The notes below the pieces were generated by a model. It did no database searches and had not been told where the DNA came from. It saw only the letters and a list, made by a program, of their open reading frames with translations. From the NCBI RefSeq assembly GCF_028554725.1, contig NC_071668.1, positions 57,021,732 through 57,085,731 of the forward strand: a stretch of 64,000 nucleotides of DNA. Reading direction: 5' to 3'. Every line of letters begins with the position of its first letter. Positions within the stretch are counted from its first letter, which is position 1. The position numbers were made by a program, and so were the translations under genes. Of the stretch, positions 12,500-24,467 are shown one piece after another. Source of the stretch: Zeugodacus cucurbitae (lineage: Eukaryota > Arthropoda > Insecta > Diptera > Tephritidae).

Positions 12500-13375
12500 T
12501 CTGCGAGGGTGTTCTAAAATTTGTGGAAAGCAGTTGGTCAAGTAGGGTAATTTCTCATAGATTTTAAACGAATTTTTATTTTTCCTCTAATATTTTTCGT
12601 AAAAAAGAAGAACTCTTTGCGCGAATTTTTTGCTCCCTACGATATTGAGTTGATGGCAATCATCTTTATACATTTATCGCTGTGACGTAGTTGTGGCGAA
12701 GTTTGCGAAAAGATATTCGTGAATTGTGCTGAGCAGAAACTTGAAAATGATCCGGGTTTTCATCGAGACTCATTTCTGGCTGAATGGCGTCGTCAATAAG
12801 CAAAATATACATTATTGGTCAGGCAGCTATCCACACGTACTGCTTAAGACACCATTGCATCCCGAAAAAATTATGGTTTGGTGCTGTTTATGGGCCGGTG
12901 GCGTCATTTGTCATTTTTCCGTGATGATCAAGACCGGCATGTTACTGTGAATGGGAATCAATACCGCTCAATGATAACCTAATATTTTTGGCCCGAATTT
13001 GAACATATGGACTTGGAAAAATGTGGTTCCAATAGGACGGTATCAGAGGTCACACTTCAAATGTCACAATATATTTTTTGAAAACCATCTCACGACATGG
13101 CCCCGTCAATTGGCAGCCTCGGTCGTGTGTTTTGACGCCGTTAAACTACTTCCTGTGGGGCTACGTCAAGTCTATGGTCTATGCCTACAAGCCAGCGACG
13201 ATTGATGAACTTCGTACGAATATCGAAAGTGAAATTGCAGCAGTATCGGCCGATTTATACTTGAAAATCGTTTAAAATTCGGTTCAGCATCTGGACTTCT
13301 GAAATTCTGCCCGTGATGGCCATGCAAAAGAAATCGAGTTCCTCATCCACATTCAATATTAAAATAGTTGGTAAC
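12500..13375 (+). pseudogene. mariner-like transposase pseudogene, family B copy 1
   Basis: Fragments in several plus-strand frames reconstruct parts of a mariner-type transposase order: 'LWRSLRKDI'-like sequence near 12,690; THFWLNGVVNKQNIHYWSG (12,770 on); HPEKIMVWCCLWAGGV; then RHGPVNWQPRSCVLTPLNYF and LWGYVKSMVYAYKPATIDEL up to a stop at 13,275, followed by a tail resembling LDF..ARDGHAKEIEF. Compared with the copy at 29.0-30.2 kb, 20 bases are deleted just before THFW, removing the first catalytic Asp codon. The third catalytic Asp (PLDYFLW in relatives) is Asn (PLNYFLW). Stops and frameshifts make it dead. Confidence 0.85.
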
Positions 13376-14895
13376 TCTGCTATTGCATTTTAATGGTACT
13401 CTACTGAAACATCCTCTCAAAAATGGAACATATATATCTCATTGATATTTAATGATCGTATTACGATTGCGCTTATGAACCGATCACTTTGAAGAATCGA
13501 ACGCCGGAATCATTGGTGCTTTGATATTAATTTCCTACACATACTTCTATGTAGGGCCTTTTTGGAAACATTTCCTTGGAACCCTTATTGTTGTTTTGTA
13601 CAAAAGTAGTTGATAAACCTGATTAAAGTCGGCCAATGGATTATAGGTCTACAGAAACAATTTCGAATACTTTTCTTAACTAAACTTATAACGAGATCGA
13701 GATCAAGATCAACATTAGAATTGGAAAACAGAAAGTGATAAACTAAGGAAAATAGTCTTAACCAAAGTTTGTATTCCGTAAGGCTCCACATTCTAATATA
13801 CCCTGTACCGATTTTCGTGGTAGAGTTTTTTAAAAAGCCCTAAGGTAAATATACGCCAAAGATTCCGGAAGTACTTCGAAGCTCGTCTGTTAAAGAATTG
13901 AGTAGACAATATTCAACAAATTTCGTAAAAAATGTCAATATCACTATCAATAGTATTATTATGGAATATACAATTGACCCCTATCGAATTTTCACACTTC
14001 GAAAACGCTCAAAATTGCAAACTAAAAACCAAAAAAGCTGTTTTGTAAGCTCCGAAAGCACACATATACCCGCATAAGCATTCACTTTGGTCCCACCAGT
14101 ACTACAACTAATACAGCAATACAACTTGTAAGCCGCATGTTTACCACTTGACATTTCCCACAGGGTTACCATATTTGCTCAAGAAGTATCCCGTTTACTT
14201 GTTCAAGTGCAAATGCGCTTTTTGTTTATTTATTCGGTTGTTTGTGAGTATATATGTGTGAGTGTGTGAGTATGTTTGTTTGCTTACAACATATTGTGGG
14301 AGTTTGCAGCTAGTACAACACACACTTGCCTGCACTTGCGCACACTTTGCCACATGCCTGACAAAGTAATGTAAACACTGAGCGGCAATACAATACAAGT
14401 GCGATGCGGACACAAGGAATGAAGAAAGAAAACCTATGCACATATGAATGCTATGTGTGTAGGTGTGCTTGTGTTAAGGCACACGGTATTGCACTGCGAA
14501 GACCACCATTAAGTTTGCGAATGTAAACTTTTGCTGCAACGCAACTGCAATAACAACAGCAGCAACAGCAAACACTATGTGGTACAAATAGCGTGCAAAC
14601 AAACGAGAAAAGCTTTGTGCATTGTTGCCAAGTGTATGGCACACACGCCCACCTTACTTATGGTTAATGCACGCATATTTGCTTTTTAATGTGTTGGTAT
14701 TTGTGCATGAATTGCAACAAAGCAATTTGAAGACCGCAGTAACAGCCCTTTCTTAGGCTAATGTCAAGCTTGTCTTAAGTTTTGGCATGTAATTGTGTGT
14801 GTGTATGTGCACTTTGCTTTAATTTAAGGAATAAGAATAATTCATTAAAACTATCGGACACGATTGAAATAATATCTTCATAATTGGCAACCCTA
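13376..14895. other. Non-coding stretch without recognised feature
   Basis: No gene or element recognised. TG/CA-rich simple sequence is common at 14,200-14,640, and CAA/GCA runs occur near 14,545-14,570. Confidence 0.5.
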
Positions 14896-14899
14896 ACTA

Positions 14900-16120
14900 C
14901 TGGATGATAGAGTCATGTGTAGAAGTTCACGTAAATGAGGAACCCACCACATAAAAAAGAATAGAAAACAACAGCCTCTGATGAGAGACCACGGCGAACG
15001 TACTAAGAACTATGATTTAAGGGCATGCACCTGGAATGTCTGGTTTTTTGATGTGGAATGTATCTCTGTCCAGCAGGTTACGTACTCATACGACTAAAGG
15101 CTGACATCACATCATAAAAAAGCACAAATTCGGTGTGGGATTTGTGGTGGGAGAGAGACTACATCGCCGAGTCCTGGCATTCACTCCGGTTTATGAACGT
15201 CTAGCCACAATGCAGATCAAAGCGAGGTTCTTCAAAATATCGCTTATTTGCGCCCACGCCCCGATGAAAGAGAAGGATGATGTGACCTTGAAATATCCGT
15301 TTGTATGAGCGCCTGGAAAGCATTTACGAGCGCTGCCCCCGCCACGATGTCAAAATCGTGCTTTGCGATTTCAACGCTAGGTTACCCACCCAGAAGGTGT
15401 ATTTGGCACAAAAGTCGGAAAATCAGCCTCCATGATGAAACATTGCCAATTGGGCTGAGGCTGATCGAATTCGCCGGGGTCTGAAATACGATCGTCTGTA
15501 GTACTAGATTCCAGCATAAGAAAATACATGAAGCTACTTGGCTGTCTCCAGATCGAAAAACCCACAACCAGATCGATCATTTTCTGATAGATGGACGACA
15601 TATCTCCAGTGTTTTTGATGTGCGTACGCTCTGAAGTCCTAATATGACATGGACCACTATCTTGTAGCAGCCAAGATACGCACCCGCTTCTGCGCAGCAA
15701 GGCGCGCACGTCAACTATGGTTCGACATCGATTATCTGCAATCACAACCTACAGCCGAACGATTCTTTACTCGACTTGCACTCTCTGAGAGCACTCGACA
15801 GCAACTTGGTATAAGGGAACTGTGGGACATTTCACGTACAGCTGCAACGAGAAACTATTGGCTTTCGATAAAGTCAAAAAACAGCTGGTATGAAGAGGAT
15901 TGTAGTCTCGCAGCGGAGAGAAGACAAACTGTCTACCTCGCAACCGACCGAAAGGTGAAGAGGGAAGCGAGACGCATTTGCAGACATAAAAGTAAGAGGT
16001 CGAAATGCGTGATGTAATGCTCGAAAATTCTACGAAAAGATTCGGTGACTAACAGAAGGTTTCAAGGCCGGTGCATTCTCTTCTAGAACCCGCAGAGATG
16101 ATCTAGCTGTTGATACCCTT
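14900..16120 (+). mobile_element. LINE (RTE/CFDP2-type) 5' half: UTR plus endonuclease remnant
   Basis: After a shortened 5'UTR (shared with 7,050-7,345) come fragments of an apurinic-type endonuclease: DLRACTWNV near 15,016; GFVVG and ERLATMQIK-like blocks at 15,130-15,220; HDVKIVLCDFNARL near 15,342, where relatives have GDFNA; HNQIDHFLIDGRHISSVFDV near 15,568; then MDHYLVAAKIRTRFCAARRA from 15,649 to a stop at 16,017. The linker continues as FYEK..RLTEGFKAG to about 16,120. No reverse transcriptase follows. Several frameshifts and stops break the frame. The clade call follows from similarity to the 'craniofacial development protein 2' endonuclease type annotated in many insects. Confidence 0.85.
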
Positions 16121-17785
16121 AAAATATGCTTAAGTCATTAATGATAGTTGTTCCTGTCTTTGACCTGCACTTATTTTTATAGTAAAAATATGATATATAT
16201 AGACCAGCTTAGTCTTCATTGACTTCAGTGAGTAAATTATACACTATTTAACTTTAGCTTTGTTTTTCTAAAAGCAAATATTTTTTTCTTTATAAATTGA
16301 GTGGGAAATAAATTTCTTTCTAAATTTACCAAAAGGATTTCTGACACAAATTTCTAATTTACAACATATTGATTTCTTCAATTGTATATACTTAATTGCG
16401 TGCTTCTCCAACATGGTAGTGTTCGAAATTAATTTGTATGTATGGGTAACTCTTATATATATAGTATATGCTTCTCCCTTGGTTACAGTCAATCACTAGC
16501 AATTCAAATTTAATTTTCATTTATTTCCGAGTTCCGATAGCTCCTTTAGGGTATATGTATATTCTACTTACATATGTACGAGGGTATGTATAGCAAAAGC
16601 CTCAACTCTACACATGGCTCTCTAAAAATTTCCATTTCAAGTTTTTTGTATTCTTCTTTCATTTTGCTACTATTTTCAAAAGTTTTTCTATTTCATTTTA
16701 CTTCTGTGTTTCTGCCCACAAGCTTTAGCTAAATACATGCACATTGCTGTCGACCCTCTTGGTTAGTGTGCTCAAGCGCAAATTCGAACAAGTGGAGTGA
16801 AGTGAAGTACACTCGAACAAACAGCATTCAAATTAACTGACATAAGCGATATATTGCAGTTGGCATTGAAGCTGTCAAGGGAGTCACATGTGTATACATA
16901 TCTATAATAAGTATGTATGTGGTGTGTCTCATATAAATGCTGTTGAACATAGCAATGTATTCTATTCCAATTTAGTTTTTTATCGATCAATCGTTTTGTA
17001 TAGCATTCTTAATTAAAGGAGATTAAATAAAGTAGCTGCACTAATAGAATGGAAAAAATATTTGAAAAATACATGTGCTCTTAATTATTATCCAATTAAG
17101 GAAAACAATTTAATGCCATGGGGTGGTCACCCCATTCAAAAATTAAAAAAATCTGATAATTTTTCATTACAATTATTAAATTGAACAAAACAATTAGGTA
17201 AAATTTAAATTTTCAATTGAAAATGAGAATTATTTTTTTTTAAATATACGGCAACCCAACTAACTCAAATTGTACTCAATTTAACTGTCAACACTATGTG
17301 AATAATTAATTGTATGTAATTATCGTCAATTTTGGAATCAGTCAAGTGAACTGGCAACATCATTTTCGATTTATTTACCTGGAACAAAAGTGCCGTAGGC
17401 GAACAACTCAACTATACAAATTGAATTTAAAAATGATTGACACATTTAATGACAATTTATATATTTTAAAGTTGAATTTTACAAAAAAAATCTAAAATCA
17501 AATTAACTTTAATTATATATTTTTTTTAATATAATATATGACTTCATTGTCAAATTTGAAACCTTATTACCTTTATTTTTAAGAATGCTTAAAATAATAC
17601 TTAATAATAATCCTGTTATATATTTAATATGATTTCCATGAAAATTCTTGTTAAGCTACGAAAACAATTATTTGACAGAGTATTATTTTAAATTAAAGAT
17701 ATCCAATTAAATTAGTCAGTTTTAGCCATAGAGCAAGAATAGATCTTCTCAAATTACATTCTCTTCATTAATGGAATACTCCCTA
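16121..17785. other. Non-coding stretch; contains one perfect small hairpin
   Basis: No gene seen. At 17,118-17,135 ATGGGGTG-gt-CACCCCAT forms a perfect 8-bp stem, GC-rich within a very AT-rich context. Otherwise AT-rich sequence with scattered TATATA runs. Confidence 0.5.
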
Positions 17786-17786
17786 A

Positions 17787-18205
17787 TAGCCTTTTCACAC
17801 AGCCAAATTAATTTAATACATTAAGACAATAACTAAGAAACCAGTTTTTGCACTGCCGGCTACTCGATTAACGATCAGCTGTTAAACATTTTTGTTTTTT
17901 TTTTTTTTTTGTTCATAAAAAGTTGGTAAGTTTCATCAGCTGATTACTATTTTATCAATAATTATTTCCAGCAGCGATATCTACCATAAAGTTGCATTAC
18001 TGCTTTTATTAATAAATTAAAACAGACAAATTTACAGCGTGTACAGCAATTCGCAATTTGCATTCCAGTTTCAACTCGATTTGTATTCGATTTAAAATGA
18101 ATTTATTAAAATTAAATTTTTATTTTATCTGGTATATCGATCTAACTCAGCGCATTAATCGAGCAAAGACTGGTTAATTGATAAATGAATAGTGCGAATA
18201 GGCTA
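17787..18205 (+). mobile_element. MITE, 'CCTTTTCGCACAG' family, copy 2 (long)
   Basis: The left end tagccttttcacacag (17,787 on) and the right end gtgcgaataggcta (ending 18,205) are inverted complements with two or three changes. The interior shares 'aaaccagtttttgc', 'cactgccggctactcgatta' and 'atcgatctaa...gcattaatcgagcaaag' with copies 1 and 3, and with copy 3 also 'cagctgttaaac', 'agttggtaagtttcatcag' and 'ctgatta'. At 419 bp this is the longest copy. A T14 or longer run lies near 17,897-17,910. No coding capacity. Confidence 0.8.
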
Positions 18206-18600
18206 TAATGCTTTATTTGTTCTATATTATTTTAAATTTATTCAGAGAGAAATCTGCTGGGGAATTAATGATATGATCGGCGTGAAGAGGTATATTTTCA
18301 TTACATTTTAGTCTCGAGTAAAGATAGCTTTCTCCAGATAGTAGCCATATAGAGTATATTATATGGTAAATCGATCTAAATTGGGGCTTTAACCGAGCAC
18401 AGGCTGGTTAATTGATCCATTAACTTCTGTGCGAAAAGGCTATATTTTATTTGTTCTATATTATTTTTAATTTATTGAAAGAGAAATCTACTGAGAAATT
18501 GATGATACGATCGGCTTAAAATAGGTATATTTTAATAACATATTAGTCTTGAATCAAGTCAGCGGCCTCCAGATAGTTAATATATAGAGTAAGGAACATT
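18131..18600. repeat. 234-bp tandem duplication of the MITE's right end plus flank
   Basis: Two successive units align with a constant 234-base offset: 'tggttaattg' at 18,171 and 18,405, 'aaatct' at 18,250 and 18,484, plus 'atcgatctaa', 'ttatttgttctatattatttt', 'atgat..gatcggc' and 'ctccagatagt'. Each unit contains the last ~75 bases of the MITE followed by ~160 bases of flank. The second unit has the better-preserved MITE end (tgtgcgaaaaggcta). The units have since diverged visibly. Confidence 0.8.
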
Positions 18601-21000
18601 GGTCTAATGTTTTGAAACAAAGGACATTATAACTCCAGACACTAACTAAAGCTATATTGGTAGTAGTTTCAATTGAACAAAATATGAAAACACTAAAGTA
18701 CCCTTTGTCTTGACTGTCCGACAGTTACGAGATTCATGCAGAAACGTCTTGAATATCACACGATTGGCCGATTAAAATAACTGGATTTTAAATAAATTAG
18801 ATGAAACTTCATTAGTGGCCTGGCATCACAATCTATAATTATTTCTCAAACCATTAGCAACAACAGTTCTTGGTAGAAACTCTTATTCTCCATAATTCAT
18901 TGACAAGAGGCTGGAAAAAGATTAGTAATTTCGAAAAATTTTCCAAATTTGTTTCTTAGGATTAATTTGAACTAAGCGAAAATATAAATTTTCTATAATT
19001 AAGTACTTTTGGGTTAAAATTATAGTAAAATCTCTTCAATAGTTGGCTTGATACCTGAATACAGAAAAACCTTAAATAATACTTGGACTCGTGATATTTG
19101 TTATATGGATAACACAGTCCATATATTTTACTAGAAATTGTCTAAATCTTTATTAAACTACTAAGTAAGCATTAGGCAACAATAGCTTAAAGGATATCGA
19201 ATTTATCTAGATTCGGTTAGATCCAATGCATTGGATTCCAATGCTCTTTTCAGATTTCTTAATGTCTTATCATAAATATGGCATTTATATAAAGAGGGAG
19301 TTTCATCACCTCAGGGAGTCTTAAATATCAGCTGATTTATAGCACCTCCTCTCTTCTCAAAAGCTATCATTCCACACAGATTTTCCAACGCTTTATTTTT
19401 TGAGCCAAAAAGCAACAAATAAACAACAAACCTTGCACACAGAAGAGCAAATAAATAACCAATAAACGAAATATCAGCAATCACTCTGAAAGCAATTAAA
19501 TTTCTACACACGAAACAAGTTTTCTTTCTTTTACAGCCCTTATTTATATTCTTTGTACAGTACAACGATTACCATTATTCTGCTGTCATTCAACGTTTGT
19601 TTGCACACAAAGGTGCATGAAGCATTTCAATTGATTCCCGTCTAAAATGGATTCCTTCAAAAACCAACAAAAAACAAAAAAAAAGAAATATACAAACAAG
19701 AATAAACGACCACACACACCGGCCAGCAGTTGCATTTGCTACGTACATTAGTTTACTTAGTTACTACGATTTCAGTTGAGCGAACCGTTTCGACCATTTG
19801 TCTTTGTTTATTTTTATTGCCCAAAAATACGTCAATACCATTTGCCTGCACACATACACATACACAAACACACGCAGCCACAGCAGCTTAGAACCGCCCA
19901 GTTGCCGGGCGATTTGTTTGTTTTCTTTTGTGTGGCATGAAATTCCTTAAAACATCAAACACAATATTGACAGCTGTTTTTCAAAAGGATATTTTTCTAT
20001 TAGCAATGTCGATTTGTGTAAATTGTTTACTGTTATGTTGTTACTACAGTTCCTAGAACAACAACAAACGACCAGCATGCACTGCAGTTTACTTTTGCGG
20101 TGAATGTGTATTTATTGTGGGTGTGCATACGAAAGCGTTACGAGCTTTGTCACTATTTTCTTTTTGTGAGCCCTTTTATAAGTGCTGTGAGTACAGGGCG
20201 TATGAGTAACATTCGTAAAGTAAAGAGTTGGTTAGTGTCACTGAAAGTGATGGAAGTAACTGAAGGTGATATTATTATATTGTAATAATATTATTATTGG
20301 TAATAAAATTTGATTAGAGTTGCCACGAAATAAAAAATAAAATTAAGAAAAATACTATAAAATTACATGTGATAAAATAATATTTAGGTTAGGTTAAGGG
20401 GTTAGGTGGGTTTCAGAGAATAAAAACAAGGGTATTTTTACACTTTTTTTTATATATACAATCATATATTTCATTTAAACAATTTAGCATATCAAAGAAA
20501 CATGTTTGAACAGTATTTTGTAAAATTTGTATTTAAAATTCCGAAAACTTAGCCGTTGGCTCCTCATACCCCTTAACGTGTATAAAAAAAAGGTCTTACG
20601 GTGGATATCATAACCCATGATTGGTTCATATAAAACCAACAAGCAAAAAATATTTCAATAGAATATGGATAAATCTAGTTAATGAACGAAGAAAAAAATA
20701 AAATATTGAAATTGAATTGAATTGAAATTTTTGACAGAATTTAAACTATTTTGGTCAAATTTTCGACATATATTGGCTCTAAAAAAAGAAGAATAAAAAT
20801 ATAACAAAATCCTTCTTTTATTAACTAGATAAGATGTATGCATGTTTGAACAAAATCGGTTCATAAAAAAAATTGAGTTTTGAGATAAATGTGTTTAAAA
20901 TTTTACATTCGTACTGACGTGGCCTGATGTACGGAACTTCCAAAGGGTATATCTCTTAAAATATTACTCGGATTGATTTGATATTTGTGGATAATATTTT
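18601..21000. other. Non-coding stretch without recognised feature
   Basis: No gene or mobile element recognised. The part at 19,600-20,100 is rich in CAAA and CACA simple sequence; 20,285-20,480 is very AT-rich. Confidence 0.5.
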
Positions 21001-21002
21001 AA

Positions 21003-21175
21003 ACATATTAAGGCTTAAGGGGTAGATCTCCGCAGCTGTAGAGAATCTCACTTAGACAGATCCGACTGTCCTTTGTGACACCCAGAAAACTTCCAATGGA
21101 CCACTACGACCCTTATGAAAAGCGCTATAGTCGATTCCAGTCACTTCACCGAAGATGTGCTAACCGATTATATTA
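21003..21175 (-). mobile_element. 3'-end fragment of an R1/Jockey-like LINE
   Basis: On the minus strand this reads ..HIFGEVTGIDYSAFHKGRSG.. and then a short 3'UTR ('gagatctaccccttaa'). It aligns base for base with 59,015-59,215, where a longer copy of the same LINE preserves RNase H. Only the extreme 3' end survives here, as expected from 5' truncation during LINE insertion. Confidence 0.7.
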
Positions 21176-21237
21176 TAAAAACTCATAACTCAATAGTTTG
21201 AGAGAGAGAAAAAACAGATATATAGAAAACAAGTGAA

Positions 21238-22405
21238 AACAAGTAAGGAAGAGCGAAGTTCGGGTGTAACCGAACATTTTATACTCTCACAATTTATTTA
21301 TTAAATTTTATTAATATAACAAACAATTTGACCCACATATTCGGCATATATATGGTATGTTGGAAACCCTAATATAAGGTATATGGGAGTTAGGTGAAGT
21401 TATGACCCGATTTCACATATCTTAGGCACGGAGACATATTATAAAAAAAAAGATATTCCCTCCGAATTTCTTCAAAATATCTGAGAGGCTTACCTATACT
21501 TTCGGTAAAAAAATAATTAGAAGCCCTGAGGTCTTTATATTCGATACATGGGGCCTTGAAAATGTATGGTCCGATTACGACGATTTTTAGAAGGGCGATG
21601 TCACACTATAAATGTAGTATTTCTGCCAAGTTCTGTCCCGATATCTTCATTAGTGCTTACTTTATATATTGTAAAGTAAGCGTTCCGATCGACTTCAAAG
21701 TTCTGGTATATGGGAAAAAGGCGTGATTGTGAACCGATTTGGCCTATTTTCACAACATATTACAAACCGAATTTCATTGAAATTGGTCGAGTAGTTTCGG
21801 AGAAATGATTTTTGACCCATAAGTGGGCAGACCACGCCCATTTAAAATTTTGTGAACAATTTTGAATGCAGCTCTTCGGTATTCTTTATAATGAAATTTA
21901 AGGCTTCTGTTCGTTTTCCTTACTGAATTAAAGCATTTTTAGTAGTTTTCAACGTAACCTTTGTATAGGAGGTGGGCGTGGTTATAATCCGATTTCCTCC
22001 ATTTTTTGATTACATTCATCCAAATATGTCCCTTCCTAGAACAACCGTTTGTACCAAATTTTAAGCTTAATTTATGGCTTAGTTATAGCTCTTTATGTGT
22101 TTTCGGTTATCACCATTTTGTTGGCGTGGCAGTGGTCCGATTCCGCCCAACTTCGAACTTAACCTTCTTATGATGCCAAGGAACACGTGTTCTAAGTTTC
22201 ATTAAGATATCTCAATTTTTACTCAAGTTACAGCTTGCACGGACGGACAGACAGACATACGGACTTGAACTTTACTCGTCACCCTGATCACTTTGGTATA
22301 TATAACCCTATATCTAACTCGTTTAGTTTTAGGACTTACAAACAACCGTTATATGGACAAAACTATTATACTCTCTTTAGTAACTTTGTTGCGAGAGTAT
22401 AAAAA
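21238..22405 (+). repeat. Dispersed hairpin-ended repeat, copy B (reference copy)
   Basis: It begins 'aacaagtaaggaagagcgaa', then the hairpin GTTCGG-gtgtaa-CCGAAC, then attttatactctcacaa, and closes with ttgcgagagtataaaa near 22,400. The two TATACTCTCGCAA-type ends are inverted complements. The interior contains the family landmarks, including 'attgaaattggtcgagtag', 'cacgcccatttaaaattttg', 'cacggacggacagacagac' and 'ctcgtcaccctgatcac'. No protein is encoded. The family recurs five times in this window, in both orientations. Confidence 0.85.
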
Positions 22406-24290
22406 GGACAGTACACAGAGGCATATAAATAAAGAGAATCAGATGGTAAAAAATACAGAAAAATATTAAGTTCGAGAAATAAAACTAATGAGAATGATTT
22501 CGATAGAATTGTTCCACACGATTTTGTTAGAGTCTAAGAATAATTGCAGCTAACTTCTCATATTTTAAAATACTATAAAATTATAATATTTTATCATGCA
22601 AACGAAGTGAACGATCTCATTCAACTAGCATTAAGCGAATATGCTCTTTAAAATATCTTAAATTATCATAAACTCAATTTCACCATAACGGTCCAGCCAA
22701 CCAATTTTAAAGACCATAACTAAATACTAAAAAATATTACAGTCCACGCAACATTGTCGTCGCTCCTCTTTTTCTTCTTACCCGTGCAACTTGTGTTACG
22801 CGCGCCATTCATTGGCGCTAACGACTCCACACAGCAATGAGTTGGATTTGAAAGCTGAGCATTTTATTGAGTGCATTAATGTAACCAAGGTAACGGCAGA
22901 ATTTGCAAGCGAACAAGGCTACAGAACTACTGAAAACATGTGTGTGTGTGCATACTTACATACATATTAACATAGTATCATAATAAATTGAAGGACAATT
23001 TTGTGTGTGGATGCAGGTGAATGCCGCTGTGTGGGTGAAAGCTCGTGTGAATGTTTGGGTGTGGTGTTGATAGCGAAGTGAAGCATAATGCCGTTAAACA
23101 CACACACACACACCCACGCGCCGTCAAGGTGGCCAGCTGTTTTTCAGCCACAAGCAAACAGTGCGGCTAAGCAACTATGCGGAGATATTTCCACGTAGTA
23201 ATCAAGAGCAGCAGCAGCAGCAAAAACAACAACAACGCTTATGCAACAACAATAACTGTCAGGTTGTTGCAACTGTAAATTGACAAAGGATAATGCGCCA
23301 CGTTAACCTCAACAGCGAAAACGACGCGCTGATTTACTTAAAGGCGCACACACTTTTATATATATGTACATATATATTTGCATTCACACTTCTAAGCTTG
23401 CATTTGCTTGTCAAGCCACCTACACAGGTCAGCTATCGTTGTTGTTATTGTTGACATACACATTCTTTGACATTTACATTGTTTCCTTGACATGCTTCAC
23501 GTTTCAATTCGCCTGTCGTTGACGTTCTTAGCACTAATACAAATGTCAACAGCGGACACATACATGCAAACAGTTATGCATCCACACATACCTACATACA
23601 TACATACATAAGTAGTTGTGTTATAAATATTAACAGCGTTGCTGTGGCTACCACCATTTCACACATTTCGTCGCCCGTTTTATTATTATGACTGTGGTGT
23701 TCTTGCTTTGTTGTTGTAATTTTAATGCTAAAAGCATTAGAACGCCGCGCGCACATTTCATTAACACCCATACATCTTTAATATAGATACATAAATACAT
23801 ATACATATGCGCACAGAAATATATAGGTTAACAGCTGTATGTGTGTTGCTATTGTTGTTGTTGATGCATACTGCATTGTGTCGCACGTGTCGTCTGAGGA
23901 CGAATGTGATTTTGCATTAAAACTTTAATGTCATAGGTGAGCCAACAGCGAGCACTCACACATGCAAATGTAGACACGCACATACACACAGTTACATATA
24001 AGCATACATAGTAATAAATGCATACATGAATATTTAGTAAATAAAGGGTGCCAGAATTCGACTTGAAGTGGTTAAAAGGATTCGGTAAATGAAATGTGGG
24101 TGAACAAATTGACTATGTCTATTTTTGACAGGTTATGGCTTTATCAAAGCTACTCTATGGGTTCAGTTTCATTTCAATACCTTTGCCATAGTTGGAAGTA
24201 TTCCTTGGAAGCAGATAGAGCTCAAGCGGATGTGATAAAAAAAGCAGGTATCTTGTGATCCGAACTTTCGTCATTTGACCACTATATTTG
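22406..24290. other. Non-coding stretch rich in short simple repeats
   Basis: No gene seen. Simple sequence includes (CA)n at 23,099-23,114, (CAG)n/(CAA)n near 23,205-23,240 and (CATA)n near 23,590-23,612. The GC-richer patch at 22,740-23,900 shows no exon I can support. Confidence 0.5.
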
Positions 24291-24294
24291 GTGG

Positions 24295-24467
24295 CAACCA
24301 AATTTACGTTCCTAGAATTATTTGCGGACTATGATAGCTCACTTAAAAGCTATAAATTTCTTCGAAAATATTGACGTTATGGCCATAATTCAATTTTTTT
24401 AACCCAACCATCTGAAACTCTGAGCTATCATATACTGCAAGTAATTCTAGAAACGTAAATTTGTTGG
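24295..24467. mobile_element. Foldback/MITE-like inverted repeat with 47-base arms
   Basis: The left arm 24,295-24,341 (ending 'gactatgatagctca') and the right arm 24,421-24,467 (starting 'tgagctatcatatactgc') are inverted complements at 40 of 47 positions, separated by a 79-base loop. Nothing is coded. It could be a MITE, a foldback element or a hairpin-forming RNA precursor; the arms are imperfect and well matched near the loop. Confidence 0.75.

Noticed and set aside
23470..23500. Minus-strand 'gaagcatgtcaagg' considered as the start of alpha6 exon 2 (E-x-CQG)
   Set aside because: The following codons do not continue with the expected PHEKR-type sequence and there is no convincing acceptor.
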